Assembly (NCBI GenBank): GCA_028571685.1
Contig: CM053143.1
Span: 136,868,829-136,932,828, forward strand
From: Heterohyrax brucei
Lineage: Eukaryota; Chordata; Mammalia; Hyracoidea; Procaviidae
Reading direction: 5' to 3'
Length of the DNA: 64,000 nt
The notes beneath the pieces were generated by a model. That model did not search any database. It saw only the letters and a list, made by a program, of their open reading frames with translations, and was not told the DNA's origin. The stretch's first letter is position 1. The number at the start of each line of letters is the position of its first letter. Below, piece by piece: positions 11,957-26,900 of this stretch. The translations under genes were made by a program, and so were the position numbers.

Positions 11957-14900
11957 CTAATCAGAAAGGAAAAGACAGAAAATCGAGGTGTCAATATCAC
12001 GTAGCAAGCATTTTTTTATTCACAGAAGTCCTGCTAGCCATAGATGATAAAATGCTACTATATCATTTCCTGTGTAGTCTGTGGAAGCCAATTCCATCTT
12101 TCCTGCTGGAGTGGTAAAGTGATTGCCAAGAGAAAAGAATTACATTTGTCATGAAAAAACATTTTATATACATCATTTATTTCCCCTTCTCAATGAAGCT
12201 ACTTTCAAAGAAATTTACTTCTCAATTTTTTCTCACACATACTACTCCTTTAAATAACTAGGGAAAGGGAACAGAAGTAAAACAAGGGACAAGATAAGTA
12301 TTCTTAAGTTTTCAGACAAACGTTTCCTATTTTTTTGATAACCTTCTAGCTACTCCATTGTCTTTGCAATTCAACTATTCTAACATTTTTTAAGTAGTAA
12401 AGTCCAACTGAAAGGATAATTTTAAGAAATGTCAGGTTAGAAATACACTCAATAATAATCTAAAAGATAGCTGAATAAGAAAGTAAAGTCCTTTTGGGAG
12501 TTGTACTGCTTGGGTGGAGTTTCTTGAGATGGTATTATTATCTGTGTCAACCAAGTCAAGAAATACTATCTTATAAATCCAAAAGCTTCACTTCCCCAAC
12601 ACTGAAATTCACCAGACTACTGGATTCTCATTAGCCACAACTGTTAAGAGGCTAAAGTCAATTTATTAATTTATATTAATAATTTTTGTGGCTGTACCAT
12701 TTCTTATATGACACTGGCCAACTTCCTTATCTGCCTGATCTATAAGATGGGAGTAACCAGTGACTGTGAGGATAAGTAAGTTAATACAGGTAATTAAGTA
12801 CTCAACAAATGTCAACCATTATCACTATACTGGGTGAAGTATTCCTATGCCAACTACACCTACGCCTGCTGCCAAGGTGCCCTTCCTGATACCAAGAAAG
12901 CTTAGATTACAAAACTATTAGGTTTATATAGTGAGCATGGCATCAGAGAAACAGAAATGAACAGTCTTGAAAAGTTTCACACAGGCCACTGTAAAACTCT
13001 TCCTCAAAAGGCTTTCCCCATCTACGTCAACCAGCATAACAAAGTTTATTCAGCAAATGTTCTGCATCCCACTTTGGTGAGTGAACTTTACTGAAAAGAC
13101 CAGACTTCATGCTCTGACAGGCTGCAGGGTACCTGGAAGACATGGCCCCGGGCTCCCTATTAGAACACAACTGAAATTATTCCCAAAGCCAGCTCCTCAC
13201 ACAAAGACTGAACTGGTCTGTAAAATATAAAATGATAGTGGTGAAGAGTATGCTCCCTGGCTCAAGTAGATACACGTGCAGAGGTGAGACAAGAGCAGAA
13301 AGGACCAGGAGCTAACTGAATGGACAACAGCAGTACCTGGTGGAGAGAACTGTGCTGTCACATTGTGGGAAGAGCAACTGAGGTCACATAAAATTGTGTG
13401 CGTAAGTTTTTATATGAGAAATGGTCTTGAGTTACACACTTTCACTTAAAGCGCAAGAAAAAAAAAGTTGTCTCTAACTCTAGGAATCACATTCTCTATT
13501 CCTCTTCCTTGGACAATGCTAGATAAACACTGCCAAATTTCTGTTTGTCACATCTTCCTTTTTCTAAGTTGTATAGATAATACCTATACCACTCCTACGG
13601 CTTAACATTTGGTTATAGCTTCATTTATTAGCTAGATATTTAACTTGAGAAGCTGACATAATCAGATGTCTAGTTAATGACAGATTAAGTGCAACATTTA
13701 TCTCCGGAATCCTATTAAAACAACAGCAGAGGGTATAAATACAGGCATAAAGCCACTAGGACCAAAGAGATAATAGCAATACAACCCCTTGGGCTCCTCA
13801 CCCTGGAAGAGTTTTCACATTTTTTGGATAAGGTAGAATAGAGTACTCTGGACTGGGGGGACACCAGGAAGGATTGCGCAGATTAAGTTTACACACATAC
13901 TGAGATCACCCGCTTCCCCTACTCAGCTTGAAAACATACTCAGTGAAAAGTCAACCACAAGAAGACAAACTTGTATGGCCTCACTTATATAAAAAAACAA
14001 GACTCATAAAGGACCTAGAATTAGATAGGCAGAAAGGCCTTGGAGTGCTCAACTAGAACATAAGGAGTAAGGTCCTCAGAAATGTGGTTTTTCAACCTGT
14101 AAGTAAAACCAGTTTCAGATACACAAGGTGTCAATGAAATTACCTCCTATATATACTTTTCTCAGGTAGTTAACAAAGAACTATGCTTCAACAAAATAAG
14201 AAACCAAGGGAAGACATGATCTAGGAAACAGAGTCAAAATTAGGGAAAGACAGAATGAATCTTCAGGATAACAGTGTAGGGAGGTTCTGAAACATCAGTG
14301 GTGCAAGAGGCCTATAGAAGTAAATCCAGACTACAACCGTTCTGTTGCTGTCATGTCAATTCCAGCACATGGAGACTCCTTGAGTCACAAAACAGACCTC
14401 CCTTCCATAAAGTTTTCAAAGCTGTGATCTTTTGGATGCAGATCACCAGGCTTATCTTTCAAGCAGGTGTGAACCACCAACCTTTCAGCTGGTAGCCTAG
14501 CACTTAACTTCTGCCCCAAACTTAGGACTTCAGAACAAGGAATAGGTCCGATGGCTCAGGTATTGAATGTACTTGACACATAAGCAAGAGCCAGTTCACA
14601 GAAGCATGAGGTAAGTCTGGGGTTTAACTGGTAGTAAGTAATAGGCAAATAAAACAACTCTTACTGAAATAATATTGACTCTCATGATTTGCAAAAAATC
14701 AGATTACATTGTAGACTATGGTGAACACACACTTCTATTATCTTATGAGATCCTGTTCAATGAGTCAACTGATACGACTTCCTTGTATGCCATTTACTTT
14801 GGTCCCCAATTTTTAAAAATTATTTTCTCTACAAAATGTAATCACATTCATTTTTTAAAATTCAATACCCTAAGCGACATTTTCTTCACACACACACAAC

Positions 14901-17900
14901 AAAGTAAAAATCTGAATGTAACTACAGTTTTCACCACCAATTTATAGAAAATATAGGAAGCAGAAGAATAGTAAATATCATCCAGGAATGTAACTCGGCA
15001 AATGCAAAAGGTGCAAAAAAAGAAGGGAGGGAAAACTGTTACAATTAAGAGACTTAAGAGGCATGCTAACCAAATGCAATGTCAGAACTGTGTCCGGTCC
15101 CTATCTGAACTAAGTGTAAAAAAGAAAACTTGAGCATAACTGCAAATTAAATGATTTACAAAAATTACTATTAATTTTCCCTCAATGTGAAAACAGACCT
15201 GAGTCTTTACTGCTTAGAGATGTGTACTTAACTATTTAAGAATGAAATGATTTGTCTAGGATGTTTCAAAGTAATCTGGCAAGAAGGGGCTAAAGGTGCA
15301 ACAAATTAGTTAATTGCTGAAGGCAGGTAACAAGTACACTGGATTTCATTACACTAGTTTCTACTGCTGTGTGCATATTTGCTGTTGTATAATGAACCAA
15401 AGAAACTCGAATCCACACTGTCCACTTGATTCCAATTCAATGACCCTGTAAGTCAGATGAGAAATGCTCTATAGAATTTCCAAGCAGTGACTGGCAGATC
15501 TGAACTGCTGACCTTTTGGTTAGCAGCCTCAGTACTTATCCACTACGTCACCAGGGTTTCCTGTATAATGCACAGTTCAAAAAAATTCAATATAACCTAC
15601 CAGTGGGTAGTCGTAGAGAAGACCACACATCCTGAGCCCCCCAGTCTGGGGTAAGAGGAGGACAGCTGATAACCGGATACGCAGTGTTACCAGACATCAC
15701 TGGTCCCAAACCATTGCTTCTGCCTGCTACTGCTACAAACACAGTAGGAACACCATCCCCTAAGAAAATGACACATTTACAATTATGCTAAATATGCAAG
15801 AGAGATTTAAAGATAGGTTTTAAGCTAAAAAAAAGACCTCTGTGCTTTAACTCCTTGATTTCTTTTTGTAGCCAGACACTCTGGAAAAAACGTAATACAT
15901 ATCATCATTTCATATATATTTAACCCAAGGTCTCTCCTGCCACTTAAATAACAAAATATCTACAATATGGTTTGCCTTCTTCAAGATCTACAGTGTGAGA
16001 TGCCAGAGTGCTGGTGAGACAATGGCTTGAGTGAAGAATGACACCATCTAAACAGGTGTGTTTCCAGCTGGGTTATCCTTCAGCGAACAAGGTATAGGCA
16101 GACCCAGTTAAAAGACTGAAGGGTATTTCTCAAAACACATTTAAGGCAACTTTAATAATATAGTACCCAAACATTTAACTACCTGATACATTTCCTAAGG
16201 TCTCTTAAACATTTCATTCTTTAATACAATTTATAAATTAACCTTGTTTCCTAAAGACATTCTTAATGTGGAGTGCAAAATTTAATGTATGTGCATTTTT
16301 CTGGTGAAGAGTTCTAGCTTTCACTAGCTTACCAAAGAGGTCTGGGACCTTTCCTTCCTTCATCCAATTTGATAACTACTCTTCTTAAGGAACTAATACT
16401 TGCTAAACAGGTTTTCCAGTTGAGAAAAGCACAGGAACATTTTGGTTGTCCCTCCAGGCCTCCATTATTTTAGGTCAATGCTATCCACATCAAGATTGTT
16501 TCTTTTATGTTCTATATTCTGAAACCATTCCTTAGAGTTTGATTGCCTCCTAAAAGAGGCTGTATTAGCCTCAGGCTTCCCATAATTGATATGACCTATT
16601 TTCTGTTAAGAGTATAGGTTCTCATAAACCTAGTCTTTCAAATCCCTTCTTACTTAAATGTTCAATTCTTTCCCTTCTTCTACAAGCTCCTGTACAGCAC
16701 TTGAAATCTTTGGAGAGACCATGAAGACCTAACATATCACATCTTTTTCTCCTCAGAAATGTGGCAATGCTCCTTTCAGCATTACTAGTCTGAAACAAAA
16801 TTTTTTTGGCAAAATCAGGAGAACGTCTTGAAATGCTCTAGTTCTCTGAAACTTACCTTCATACTCAGCTTTAATCCTCAGAGTTTCATCTGGTCCCTTA
16901 TGGGCAGATGTTACCCGAAGTTCACATGGAATGCCAAAATTTCCACAAGCCTTCTTAATTTTTTCACAGTGACCAAGATCAGAGGTTGAGCCCATCAATA
17001 CTACAACCCTGCACTGACTTTCTGATTTCAGAAGCAACTGAAAAAGAAAAACATGGACATGAAAAAGAAAAGAGGGATAAACATACGAACGCATGCTATG
17101 CCAGCTGGTTTACAGAACTAGTTTACTGTTAAATTACATCTGAACAGAATACTTTCTTAACAGACCAAACTTCAGACAAACAGAACATATGATTTGTTTC
17201 AAAACAGTCTCTCTACAGAAAGTGGTATTCATAATTATTATCTAAAGAATAAAATTTTTAATTACATCACTATAATAAAAAGCAAGGAGAAACACTCAAA
17301 CTTTTACATTAATATTCAGGAAACTATAAATTATTTCATCCTAATATTTTTAGTATATTCTGTTTAGTGGCTTCTTTTTTTCTTTTAAGTTCTTGCTGTT
17401 TTTAGTAACTGTCATTCAGCTTTCCTGGAATTACAGTAACACCACCATCATAAACTTTGAAGTGGCATTTTAAAGTCAAATGGCATTGCAGTTTTGAATA
17501 TGAAGAATCCATCCCATGCTACTGAATCTCCAAGGAGCAGTGGAAAGGCTGGTGACAATGTGAGGTCTTTTTCAGGAGGGAGAGGGAAAAGACAAAGATT
17601 CCAGGTTTACCAAACAGGATGTGGGAGGTTTTTTTGGCTGGTTTACAAGTAGGGAGTTCTGGTATACCAGTGAGCACAGTCCAACTGGTACATTTCTTAA
17701 AGGTTGCTCCCTTCTTTGAAGACGCTGAAAAAAAGAAAAGCACTATACCCACCTCTATTTTTTTCTGAAACAAAAAGATTTCCCTAGAAGAAAAAGATAC
17801 CATACTGTATGGATTTGCTACAAAAAGTTTACCTCTACTCTTTCTGCAACCCACTCGAAATTTTTCTTTACCATCTGTAGCCCTTCAGGAGTTACTTCTT

Positions 17901-20900
17901 TGAGGTCACGGTATGACTAGAAAATGAGATGAAAGGTTTAGTATATAACTTTTTCCTGCTATACAAATCTATATGGTTTGTGACTTTTGGGCAAGGATTA
18001 TCAAGAGCATGGGTATGTAATACCAGACATGTGAAAACATATCTGAATCTACAAATTCATTTCCTGAATCAGGCTAAAGGAAGTTCAGATAGTGAGATAT
18101 ACACGTATTTTCATTTAATCATGATTGCTTTTCACACTATCGATTACATTTAAGTCTCCTGGAAATTCTTATGTTGAGTCTTGTTTTACTGGTTTTTAAT
18201 AAGAACCAAAATGAAACTTAATGTCAGAAGTCTAGGGGCTGAGTCCTAGGTCTGCCACTTACTCTCATAATTGTGAAGACACTCTCTCAGAGCTACTTCA
18301 GTTTTCAACGAGCAAAATAAGGGTAACAGTTATTGTTATTGTTATGAGTCTATTAAAATAATAGATAAGAAATAGGCTTTGTAATTATAAATTTATTCTT
18401 TCCTTCAGGAGACGGAGGAGACAGCTACCTTTAAAAATAAACAATAATCAGTAAATCAGATTCCTATGATAGAGTAACAATTGTTTTCCCTTTTCCGCCA
18501 ATTCCTCTTTCTTTTCTCTCATAGGCTAATCTGGTAAAGGGCATAAATCTTGAAGCATCACCTGTTTGTCTTTCTGTTGGCTTCGATCTCCTGATGGCCA
18601 GAGTCTCCAGGAATCATTATCAATAACATCAGCAAGAACAATTTCTTTGGTGGTTACATCAACACCAAATTCAATCTAGAAGCAAACGATCATCAAAGAA
18701 ATTTTTTAAAAAACTACACTATTAATGACATTTTTCAGTTACAATCTTTACTTCCAAATCTCCTTTTAACTTGTACCTTCATATCAACCAATGTACAGTT
18801 CTGGGGCAACCATGCTTTCTCCAGTATTTCAAAAATAGCCTGCGTGGCATGACTCATGATATCCACTTCAGTCTGGCCAATAGCAAGTCCAGCAAAGCAA
18901 AACTTGGCAGCAATTAGCTGTTCCTCAGACCACTGTGGATCATTATTGGCATCATCCTGAGAATTAAATGTAAAAGGTACAATTAATTTAAAACTAAAAT
19001 CTGAACTTGCCAGGAAAACTAAGGTCTTTTTCTCTTCTGATTTCTGAATTCCTCACACATATTCACTTTCTCTAAAGATTATGGTCTAAAATATTCTGTA
19101 ATTCAAAGGAATTATCTTTAATTTGTCTACTCTTAGTAGCTACTTTAAAACTCAAAACAGTTACGAGACTATCTTATTCCAGGTCATAAAGTATTTGATA
19201 AATTCGCTCCCTTGGTATATATATCATTTTAAATACAACTTAAGATTTTTCTTTTTCCTTAGTGTCATTAAAGATGGTAAGAAGGTCAATAACACATTTC
19301 AGTCCACTAAATGTTTTCAAAATGCAATTTTCATAACCTATTGTGAAAATGGCTTGGTGGATGGTGTTTCATGTCCTTTAACTGTGCAAGAGGGGTGTAG
19401 AATAAACAAGAGCCCAGCAGTAGTGGGTACTTCCTAGACACAACCGAACACCCCATGACAATGGTTTATAGGGTTTGAGGACTTACGATCATAGTCTCAT
19501 AGAGAAAACTCAGTCACAGTCTATAAAAACAGTGTTCTACATCCTAGTTTGGTGAGTAGTGGCTGGGGTCTTAAAGCTTGTAAGTTGTCATGTAAGACAC
19601 AACTACTGGTCTACTTATTTGGTGCTAAAAAAGAAACAAGACAATCAAAGATTTAAGGAAGAAACTAGTCGACAGAATAATCTACATGAACAACTACACG
19701 CTCTTTCTTGAGACAAGAGGAACTCAAGGATGCCCAGGTACTTCAGACTGTTCTGATCAGGAACTTAATAGATGCTCCCAGACAGGAGTAAATGAAGAAC
19801 AAAATCCAAACTCTTAAAAAAGAAGGCCAGACTTACCTGGGCTGGTAGAGACTAAATAAACACTTAAGACCACAGTCCCAAGACAGTCTTTAAACTTAGA
19901 ACTGAAACCACTCCCAGAAATCATTTTCAGCCAAAAGACAGATTGGCCCATAACATAAATACCACCTGTGAGAACTCTGCTCCTCAAAATGATTGTCTAG
20001 ATGAAACTAAATGGTAACATCTACCATAGACCAAATAAGGCAAGGGGAGACAGGGAAGCTAGCTTAATGAAAACAAGCACTAAAATGGAATAATGAGAAT
20101 GCTGACATTCTGTGAAGAGATTACCAATGTTACCGAAGAATGTGCAAAAAAAAAAAAAAATTGTTAAATGACAACCTACTTTCCTGTGTAAGTTTTCACC
20201 AAAGATACAATAAAACATTAAAAAAAAAAAGTTCAATGCCCAAAGCTGACTCCTATGAGTTATACACACCTCCACCCTCCAACCCGTTCACCAATTCCGA
20301 TTCCAGCTGGGGTCCCTCCCACAGCACTTTGTGCTTCTCTGCAGGTTTGAGAATCCATTGCAATGGCCACAGAGCACTCACAGACAATAGCCACCAGTAT
20401 GGTGTTGTCAGGTAAGTAACAGGTCACAATTCAACATTAGGAAACAATGTTGCATTTCTTGTTCAGCACCCAGGTCCCTGGACCTGGCTGGCCTCTGTCC
20501 TGTTTGATCAATCCTTAAAAAATCTTTAGCTCCACCAATAAGTGCCCAAAGGCACCCTACTCCACCAGGAAACCTCCTGCCTGAAGGCACTCAACTTTTT
20601 CACTCTGTGATGGGGTGGGTGGTGGTGGTAGTGGGGTGTCAGCAAACCTACTACAGCTGCCTTGCCATGTGGACCAGGAAGCCCACATGTCATCTTGTGC
20701 TGGTCTCCTGCTACCCATTCTCTGAAGCTGCTTCTCTCGTCCCTTGCCATCTCCAATGTTAACAACCCTGACTCCTGGGCCAAGGAGATTCCAGTACAGG
20801 GCCTCTAGGTCTAAAAGATGTACTCCATTCCTGGCTCTTCTTTCTTGGTAGTAACATGCCCCTTGCTGTCACTAGGATGGCTCATTTTAAGCCGTGGGAT

Positions 20901-23900
20901 GCCAAAACTGACCAATTCTGTCATGAGGTTCCATATACCTTATTTTCCAAGTCCACCCAATCATTTGGTGGGAGTTACAAGACTATGGTGAGAAACGCCA
21001 CAAAAAATGATTTCTTGGTCCACACCTACTGACCTCATTTTTGCTAAAAACTTAAAAAAGCGTAAGGCTTTAGGGACATTGTTTTAGGTCATAATTTAAG
21101 AAACTTCACTTAAAAAAAATCATGAAAACATAAGATATTTTCATCAAGTTCTAAGTACTGCCCCAACTTTATGTGTTAAATTTACCTTTCATGATTCTTG
21201 ATTGATAATATGGAAATTTCAAGTTATGCAACTCATTGATTAAAACACTATGCTTCTTCAGTATGAGGAACATAAGCCAAAGTGCAAAGAGGAAACTAGT
21301 TTCAATAAAGAAATCAACAGAAACTCATAACCACTGACTCTTATTTCATTCTTTATACATTTCTGCTTTCAAGAGGCATTGATATACAACTTTCCTGTAT
21401 TAGATTTCAATAAGATCCTTTACAGTAGTGTTCATTGGCTAGTTTTAAGTAGTTCATTTTTTAAATCATCTTATTGCAACAAAAAATAGATTTTTGGACA
21501 GGTTTTCTTTTAAGAAACTTATTTATCCCTTGTTAACAGAAGCATACACTGTTGACAAAGTGTTGGAATGACATCTGGCAGTATCAGACATTTTAAATAT
21601 ATTTACATCTTTTGGCTTTATTTGCTGATATATTACCATATAAAACAATTACCTTGAAAAACATTTCCACTTTAGGTGGATAAAACTTATATCCTTCCTT
21701 GACACCAGGGTTTCTTTTGAGAAAAGAACCAGTTGCTATTCTTCTACAAACCCATTCAATTGGAATCATTTCACACTGGGGTGCGATGAAAGCTGTCTCT
21801 CCACTTTTTCTGGTGAAAGCAGTTTTGATACCTACATATTGATGGTAAAATATTACAATTCGTTTAAAAAGGCATATCTGAAATGCAACAAAACTGCCCT
21901 TAAAAAAAATAAAAATAAAACCTCTGTGTAGCCAAATATTCTTAAGTGATGAGACCAAAAAGAAATATAACTTTTAATAAAAGGCAAAAGCAGGAAAATA
22001 AAATTATCAATATTGCTTTTTCCTGCTTATCAAATCTATTACAAAATTTCCATTCTGAGGTTGCACAGCAAAATATATACTGAATCAGAAAATTGCAGTC
22101 CTAGTGTGTCCCTACCATTCATTCCACAAATAATTAGTAGGTAATATCTCCTTGTCACTGAGTATTGAAACTCTGTAAAAGGCACATAATTCTAAATCTG
22201 ATTTAGCTCCAGGATTCTTAAGATTCAATGGTCCAGTATTACATGATCCACAGAGAATATCAATGTACACAGAGCTATATATTAAATCTGATATTGGCTT
22301 AACTTCTAAACAATCTTTTTCTCTTAATGTATAAAGTAGCCTTTAAAAAAGATCTTCAACAGTATCAAAACACAGTGGCCAAACAAAGTATTTTTCCATC
22401 TGCTCCCTTCGCTCTTAGACTGTTCCTGGAAAACTATGATGCACAACGGACTTTTAATGTTTGGGACAGAAGTCATTCATTTCATGTGACGGCCTTGGAA
22501 AATAACAAACTTTCTAATAATCAATGTCAGGTACTATTTTAAAACACTGTAATTATTTTTTTGTTTGTTTAATACTCACAACACCAACAAAGTAGACAAT
22601 ACTGTGATCATCCAGTGAAACAGACAAGAACGGAGGTATAGCAGCTATGTTAACTAGTACTAGGAGAAGGTTTCTAACCCACACCATCTATATTCCATGA
22701 GGAGGCCACCAAACAATTATGCATACTACCTTTCCTAAATGTGTTAGTATACAAACTACAAAGTATGCTACAGAATTAACTGAAGCATGTCCTAGAAACC
22801 TTCAAGGGTTTAACATATCTACACTCACCTTCAGTTTGCAATGTGAGTGTTTCCAGTCCCAATCTAATCCTCCAATTTAAATCAACTTTTGCTTATCAGG
22901 GAAGGACTGAGCATTCTTTGTACTTGTTATTTACACATAAAAGATGTCTACAATTCTAGACTTCCTACACTATGCTGTTTTACATGTTACCTCACTTAAC
23001 CTCACAGAATTTCTGAAGTAGATATTATTACATTTAGAGTCCCTGGATGGTGAATATGGAAAATGCACTCAGCTGCTAACCAAAAGTTTGAACTTACCCA
23101 GGGGTACCCTGAAGACAGGCTTCTAAAAAATCAACCCCTGAAAACCCTACATGGAGCACATTACTCTGACACACAAGTGGTGCTGCCATGAGCTGAGTCA
23201 AATTCAATGGCAACAGGTTTGGTTATCATCACATTTTATGATGGAAAGCAGAAGTGTAAAGGAAGTAATTTCACAATACCAGATCATGTTGCTAACAGGT
23301 AACAAGACCTGGGCTTGGCCTGGCTTCACAGTCCTCCTTTTTTAGGTCTGATAATCACTAGACATATTTTCTCATTTGTCTACCCAGTTTACACAACTAG
23401 AATCTAATTCTACTGTTCTAACGTCAGGATTCGTAATACATCCCACAAACCATACTGTTTAAAAATTTTTGACAACTTAGATTTTCCTGAATTTCACAGT
23501 GTTATGTATCATATCAGAAGTCCTGGTGGTACACTGGTTAAGAGCTATGACTATTAACCAAAAGCTCGCAGTTTGAATTCACCAGGTGCTCCATGGAAAC
23601 TCTGGGGCAGTTTTACTCTGTCCCATAGGGTCGCTAACAGTTGGAATTGACTGGATGGCAATGAGCTTGGGGTTTTTTTTTTTTTTTTTGATGTGTAAAA
23701 CCTGGAAAGTATCTTCCAATATTATTTACGAATAAAGTACATTTTAGTTATGTTAAGCATGTCAGGTATCATAGTTTAAACTTAATTATTGTCATACTTT
23801 ATTTAAAGCAACCAACTGTCCCTGTCCCAGTTAGTTTGGGACGCAGAATTTTTATCTTCTACTACTTAATTGTGTGCACACGCACTGTTGATTTTTTTAA

Positions 23901-26900
23901 TAGTTAATATTTTCAAGGGGTTAATTAAACAACTTTGAAATCTTTTAATGTGGATGGGGGAAGGAAAGAGAAGATTTTAAAATGCAACAGACAACTACAT
24001 TGTAAAAGAAACCTAATATTAGTTTGATGCTCTCTATATAATCTACTCAGTTATTGGGAAGCTGCCAATCAAGCAGGTCTTGAAATAAAATCCTGTATCC
24101 TGTGATTTAGGACATAATATTGGAATCATTATTCTGTGTCCTTGAGCATAAAGAATGTGACCCAGCTGATGCTGGGCCCATAAGTACTCACAAGGACACA
24201 TCAACTGGGCCCAGACTGTATAAAGACAACAGATAAGATACTCTAGGAAAAGTGTTTTTCACGGAAACTTTCACATAAACCATTCAAACAGAACCCAAAA
24301 AGATTTTGCACTCTTATCTATTTATTGGCTCAGCGAGGACTCCCCTGACTGAAACCTGTACCAGCAACTGTTAAGAAAGATGATTCAAAACGTAAGAAAA
24401 CAGTCTTTGGTCAATCTGTGAAAAGGTGAAGCTTTCAACGGTTTTGCCGAGTAGAACCACTAATACATATTGATGGTTCTGTAATGTTCCTTGGACACGG
24501 ATATGATAGCACATTTGTCCCTTTTCCCATTCTTGCTTATTCTGTAATATTCCTTGGACTCACAAAGACACGGCAACATGTTTGTCCACTTTCCCGTTTT
24601 TATCTGTTTTGTAATACTTCTTTAGACATGGCACTGGCAAAATGCCTGTCCACATCCCATTTTTCGTTTCTGAAAATATACTGAATATACCTTTCCTTTT
24701 GGTCTTTTAAACTTCTGATGTTTTTTTCCCCTGCAATACTTGTGACTTACAAACTGTGGCAGAGCCTCTAAATACATTCACTTTTAAAACAGATTTATGA
24801 CATAGATGACAAAAATGTAAGAAAGGATATGTCCTTTCCCCTTCATTTGTTGCAAATGTCCTGTACACAATGTTCTTCTAATTTTAACTTGGTCTTTTAA
24901 ATAGACTTTTCCATTGAAAACAGTCTTCATTCTGTGTTAGAGTAGGAGGGTAGCCTGGGGATCTTTGATCTAGTTCAAATCCCTCACTTGAGGAATGGCA
25001 GGAAAGAAGATGAGAATGGTTATCTTCAACCACTTTCCAGGGCTTTCAAGTAGAAGAGAGATTTAAAATTCTGTAGTCTCCAAGAAGCAAAACAAAAAAT
25101 AAGTGTGTAGAAATTATACACAGTAGATTTCAGTTCACTAATTAGAGCTGCCTACAACTAAAATGGGCTTCATTTACAGGGAAATTTCTTAATACCGAAG
25201 ATGTCTTACACATGAAAAAGTTGCACAGGAGATACAGATAAACTATCTGATACAAACTGGTAAGATTCCTCTTAACGAAACAACACCACTAACTCCAAAA
25301 CAAGGAAAATGTTACGATGAAGTTTAAGGAGGTTTGGGGTTGGCTTAAAATAATCCCCAAATAGCATGTCATCATCCAAATATTATCGTCCCATCAATGA
25401 GACGTGTGTGTGTGTGCGCGCGTGTGTGTGTGTCTCTGCGTCAGAAGTGTCGGGAGCGGGAAGTGAAAAGGGTAGATAGCCACTCACCTGCTTCTTGTAA
25501 CAACTCAAAAATACAACTGGTAATCTTATTTGAAATTGCAGCTTTGCCTTCCAGGTGATTCCTTCTAGCTGCATTTCCTGCAGTAATCTGGTCCTTGGAT
25601 TGCAGGAGGACTTTTCCCGGACTATCTAACAATTCATAGACTTCTTTTGTTTTACCCTCATAGAGTTTTTTACCAATTTTCAGCACTGTGGAAATAAAAT
25701 GAAAATATATTAGATTTTAAGAAGAAATTCCGTGAGGTCTGTATCATTTAGAATAATGTATCAGTGAACTTTCAGCATGCCTAATAATTTTAATAAAAAT
25801 GTACTTATCTACTTAGAACCTTAAACTTTTCAAAATATTTTTACGCATACCATCACATTTGACTCACAACATTTTATGAAGAATTTTATTATATTTATTA
25901 TAGGGATTAGAAGCCTAATCATCAAAAAGGCTGAAGTCATGCAGTTAGAAAAAGGCAGGGCTGGTCAAATTCTTCTGGTGTCAAATTCTTTGCCTTTTCC
26001 ACTATCAACCTACCCCTCTCACAACAGAACTAAAATAGAATTAAAGTACACCAAAATTAAAGTAAATACTCACACACATGCTCACAATACAGTATCTAAA
26101 TTAGCTTGCTGGAAAAATATTCTGTGTATTTTTCCTGACTTCTGTTTCCCATGAAAAGCAAATGGGGAAAGTTCAGTCAGATAGATTGCTGGATTTCAAG
26201 TTAATGGACCACAGGAAGCACCTCTTAGACTCCTTTTCTATTTCTTAATCATGCCCTTACCATTAACCCTTTCTCTTCACTAATGGTTTTAGGATATTGT
26301 GAGGAAGTAAGGATAATTTTGATGCAAGTCCTAGGACCTAAAGAAAAGTAAACCCCTGAGTTAGATCAAAAACAAGAGTAGTTTACATACTTACTACCTT
26401 CAAAGGGAAAAATTATCCTGCATTTCCCAAAACACGGCTTTACTGTCAGTTTCACCACTGTCTGAGTGTGTTCGTTGCCAAGTACCGGGGATATACCAGA
26501 ATACATAACCTAGCTTGAATCTCCAAGGGCCTGAGTTTGCAGGAAGCTGATACCAAACAAGACTTCAGAATAAGTGTAACTCAAAAAATATAGTACAATA
26601 TTACATGTCCATAGCACAGCCACCTAATCTAGTCTAGACATCAGAGAAGAAAGTCTACAAGGGAGTAATGACAGGTGAAGATTCCAAGAATGGTCAAAGT
26701 TACCCAGCGGAGGGAAAGGGGTAGGCGGTGGTGGAGAATAAAGACCAGGAGGCGAGAGGACGTGGTAAAACACCGGTAGAAGAGGAACACTAGAGAATCT
26801 GGTAAGTTTACACTGCTATGAGACAGAGGAATGGAGGCAACAGGTAAAGGAGCAGAAATGACTAGAACAGTAAGAAGTTAAGACTGAAGACTTGGGCTGA

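Larger units (their letters stand above)
11957..15600. other. PAICS intron 8
   Basis: This 3.6-kb intron contains a MIR (12700-12840), an L1-type 3' end (12975-13465) and two AfroSINEs (14336-14512, 15412-15561). I see no other coding signal. Confidence 0.7.
15760..18561. other. PAICS introns 7, 6 and 5
   Basis: Around exons 7 and 6 the introns (15760-16856, 17038-17832, 17917-18561) are AT-rich with no SINE insertions. A MIR lies at 18225-18375. Nothing else was recognised. Confidence 0.6.
21832..25487. other. PAICS intron 2
   Basis: This intron holds MIR remnants (22525-22640; about 22960-23330, interrupted by a SINE), two AfroSINEs (23036-23222, 23518-23690) and the alternating TG/CG tract at 25402-25433. 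About 23700-25380 shows nothing recognised. Confidence 0.65.

Noticed and set aside
20260-20880. GC-richer block in PAICS intron 3 with several open frames
   Set aside because: No splice phase agreement with PAICS, no domain, and A-run flanks suggest repeat-derived sequence.
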